A DNA stretch of 7,303 bases from CAYXVB01 sp964467785 (GTDB taxonomy: Bacteria; Bdellovibrionota; UBA1018). Each line of letters begins with the position of its first letter. Position 1 is the stretch's first letter. Position numbers and translations under genes: made by a program. The notes under the pieces were generated by a model. The model ran no database searches. It saw nothing but the letters and a program-made list of their open reading frames with translations, and was not told the origin of the DNA. Below, piece after piece: positions 5,981 to 7,303 of this stretch. The stretch spans positions 1-7,303 of the forward strand of contig CAYXVB010000182.1 of assembly GCA_964467785.1 (NCBI GenBank), in the 5' to 3' direction.

Positions 5981-7102
5981 ATGTGGGACCTGCTCGAGCT
6001 GCCGATCTACGCCTATGCCCGCGCGCGCAGCGCCCAGTTCACGCTGCAATACGTTCTCCTAACCACGCTCGCCACGATCTTACCAGCGCCGGACGGCAAA
6101 AAGTACATCCCCCCGCGACGCGATCTGGACCGGCTGCTCAAGCTCCATCACGGACTGACCCGCCTGCTGCGAGATGACAGCCGCGAGATCGCCGCGGGAC
6201 GCACCCCGCTTTCGGTGCTCAAACCCGCGTCTCCCGCGCATCTGGTCGCCGGCATCCCGCGGGTGATCTTCGACTCCTGGCGCGTGCACTCACGGCGGAT
6301 GAAGGGGCGCACGACGGAATTCGACGAGGCCGCGCGCTCCAAGCTCGACCAACTTCCCCGCTACTATCGCCGCAACTTCCACTTCCAGACCGACGGCTAT
6401 CTCTCCGAGGAATCGGCCAAAGTCTACGAACACCAGGTTGAAATGCTTTTCTCCGGAACCGCGGACGCGATGCGCCGGCTGATCCTCAAGCCGCTCCGGG
6501 ATCGTTTCGGGGAAAGCGACGGAAAAGGCCTGCGCTTCTTGGAGCTCGGCGCGGGGACGGGGCGCGCGACCTCTTTCGTCAAGGCCGTCTTTCCCGAAGC
6601 CCAGGTCACCGCGATCGATCTGAGCGATCCCTACCTCAAGCATGCCCGCCACCGCCTCTCCAGAGTCGGGGGCGTGGACTTCTTGCGCGCCAACGCGGAA
6701 GACCTGCCGTTCAAAGCCGAAGAGTTCGATGCAGTCTATTCAGTATTCCTCTTTCATGAGCTTCCGCGCGCGGTACGCCTGAGCATCCTTCGCGAATCCT
6801 TGCGGGTCGCGCGCCCCGGGGGCCTCATCGCCCTGGTGGACTCGATCCAAAGCGGTGACTGGCAAGACGCCGACCCGATCCTGCCCGAATTCCCACAGCA
6901 GTTTCATGAGCCTTTTTACCGGGATTATATTGCTCATCCGATGGAAGCCCTGATGCGGCAGAGTGGACTTTCGGAGGTTCACACCTCAGTCGGCTTTCTT
7001 TCCAAGGCCTGTTGGGCACTCAAAGGCGCCAACACACGCAAGGGCAGGAGTTCGCCCGCTCCCCGTGGCAAAAAAAGGGATCGAAGAAAAAAATCGGTTT
7101 GA
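5981..7102 (+). CDS. Class I SAM-dependent methyltransferase (Methyltransf_11/UbiE-like)
   Basis: A predicted soluble methyltransferase of 373 residues from ATG 5981. The Rossmann core occupies about 184-290. Motif I is LELGAGTGRA at 187-196 for SAM binding. D213 in AIDLS ends strand 2 and should bind the SAM ribose. N238 and D241 in NAEDLPF contact the adenine region. FDAVYSVFLFHE at 249-260 is motif IV-like, and the RVARPGG turn at 275-281 is typical of UbiE-like small-molecule enzymes. Residues 1-180 form a helical N-terminal part I do not recognise, and 352-373 is a Lys/Arg-rich tail. The substrate is unknown. The start is uncertain: TTG 5921, ATG 5963 and ATG 5981 are all in frame, and none has a good Shine-Dalgarno. 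I chose 5981 because it avoids overlap with the divergent gene and the protein then begins MWDLLELP. No clear terminator follows before the tRNA. Confidence 0.88.
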   Translation: MWDLLELPIYAYARARSAQFTLQYVLLTTLATILPAPDGKKYIPPRRDLDRLLKLHHGLTRLLRDDSREIAAGRTPLSVLKPASPAHLVAGIPRVIFDSWRVHSRRMKGRTTEFDEAARSKLDQLPRYYRRNFHFQTDGYLSEESAKVYEHQVEMLFSGTADAMRRLILKPLRDRFGESDGKGLRFLELGAGTGRATSFVKAVFPEAQVTAIDLSDPYLKHARHRLSRVGGVDFLRANAEDLPFKAEEFDAVYSVFLFHELPRAVRLSILRESLRVARPGGLIALVDSIQSGDWQDADPILPEFPQQFHEPFYRDYIAHPMEALMRQSGLSEVHTSVGFLSKACWALKGANTRKGRSSPAPRGKKRDRRKKSV

Positions 7103-7212
7103 TCCCACACAAATGACGCGACGAGTCTAAATCTTTATCGCTTTTTGTCGCGAGTCGAACTAGACCGCCCCATCCACTTGTGTTAATTCGACCGAACGCA
7201 AGCGTGTTGGTT

Positions 7213-7302
7213 GGAGAGATGTCCGAGTGGTTGAAGGAGCACGCTTGGAAAGCGTGTGTACTCGAAAGGGTACCGTGGGTTCGAATCCCACTCTCTCCGC
7301 CA
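7213..7302 (+). tRNA. tRNA-Ser(GGA), decodes UCC/UCU
   Basis: All arms can be drawn: acceptor stem GGAGAGA (7213-7219) with TCTCTCC (7292-7298), discriminator G at 7299 and genome-encoded CCA at 7300-7302. The anticodon stem is CACGC/GCGTG (7240-7244, 7252-7256) around the loop TTGGAAA, with anticodon GGA at 7247-7249. The long variable arm typical of serine tRNAs (7258-7273) is a six-base-pair stem with one wobble pair and a GAAA loop. The T arm is GTGGG/CCCAC (7275-7279, 7287-7291) with loop TTCGAAT. The 110 bases upstream (7103-7212) contain no gene and no promoter I can defend. Confidence 0.97.
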
Positions 7303-7303
7303 T

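Noticed and set aside
7117..7152. CGCGAC/GTCGCG inverted repeat as a terminator of the methyltransferase gene
   Set aside because: The stem is only six base pairs with a 24-base loop, and no T-run follows the second arm.
7213..7303. tRNA-Ser as an attachment site of an integrated element
   Set aside because: The window ends at the tRNA 3' end. No integrase gene and no repeated copy of the tRNA end is present, so there is nothing to support integration.

Overview
The window (about 7.3 kb, GC-rich, roughly 60% by eye) looks like chromosomal DNA of a bacterium related to the old Deltaproteobacteria, most likely Bdellovibrionota or Myxococcota. The pointers are a lipoprotein built from delta-60 repeats with a small disulfide-type Ig-like N-terminal domain, a lysine 2,3-aminomutase of the KamA type, and an ExbB/ExbD pair. 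This assignment is inferred from gene families only. No mobile element, CRISPR array or phage gene is visible.

Layout: (1) 1-970, minus strand: a lysine 2,3-aminomutase (radical SAM, PLP) whose C-terminus runs off the left edge. (2) 971-1214: a divergent intergenic region with two mutually exclusive short hairpins and a second perfect hairpin that covers the exbB start codon. (3) 1215-2315, plus strand: a two-gene exbB-exbD operon encoding an inner-membrane proton-driven motor, with no tonB/tolA partner beside it. (4) 2316-2491: a 176-base gap with one strong GC hairpin. (5) 2492-5329, plus strand: a 945-residue lipoprotein with an Ig-like domain followed by 14 delta-60 repeats, which could form two seven-bladed beta-propellers. 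(6) 5344-5964, minus strand: a small multi-pass membrane protein resembling YciB/IspZ, convergent with the lipoprotein gene (14-base gap). (7) 5981-7102, plus strand: a class I SAM-dependent methyltransferase, divergent from the membrane-protein gene with start codons only 16 bases apart or overlapping. (8) 7213-7302, plus strand: tRNA-Ser(GGA) with an encoded CCA.

How the genes fit together: ExbB and ExbD form one machine. The lipoprotein follows on the same strand and is predicted to sit in the outer membrane, so it might be functionally linked to the motor, but it has its own strong ribosome binding site and a hairpin separates it from exbD. The membrane protein and methyltransferase share a start region and may be co-regulated. 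KamA and the tRNA look like unrelated neighbours. Nothing here amounts to a clearly new system. The most interesting points are the 14-repeat lipoprotein with signs of a seven-repeat super-period, the hairpin over the exbB start, and the motor pair without an energy-transducing partner.
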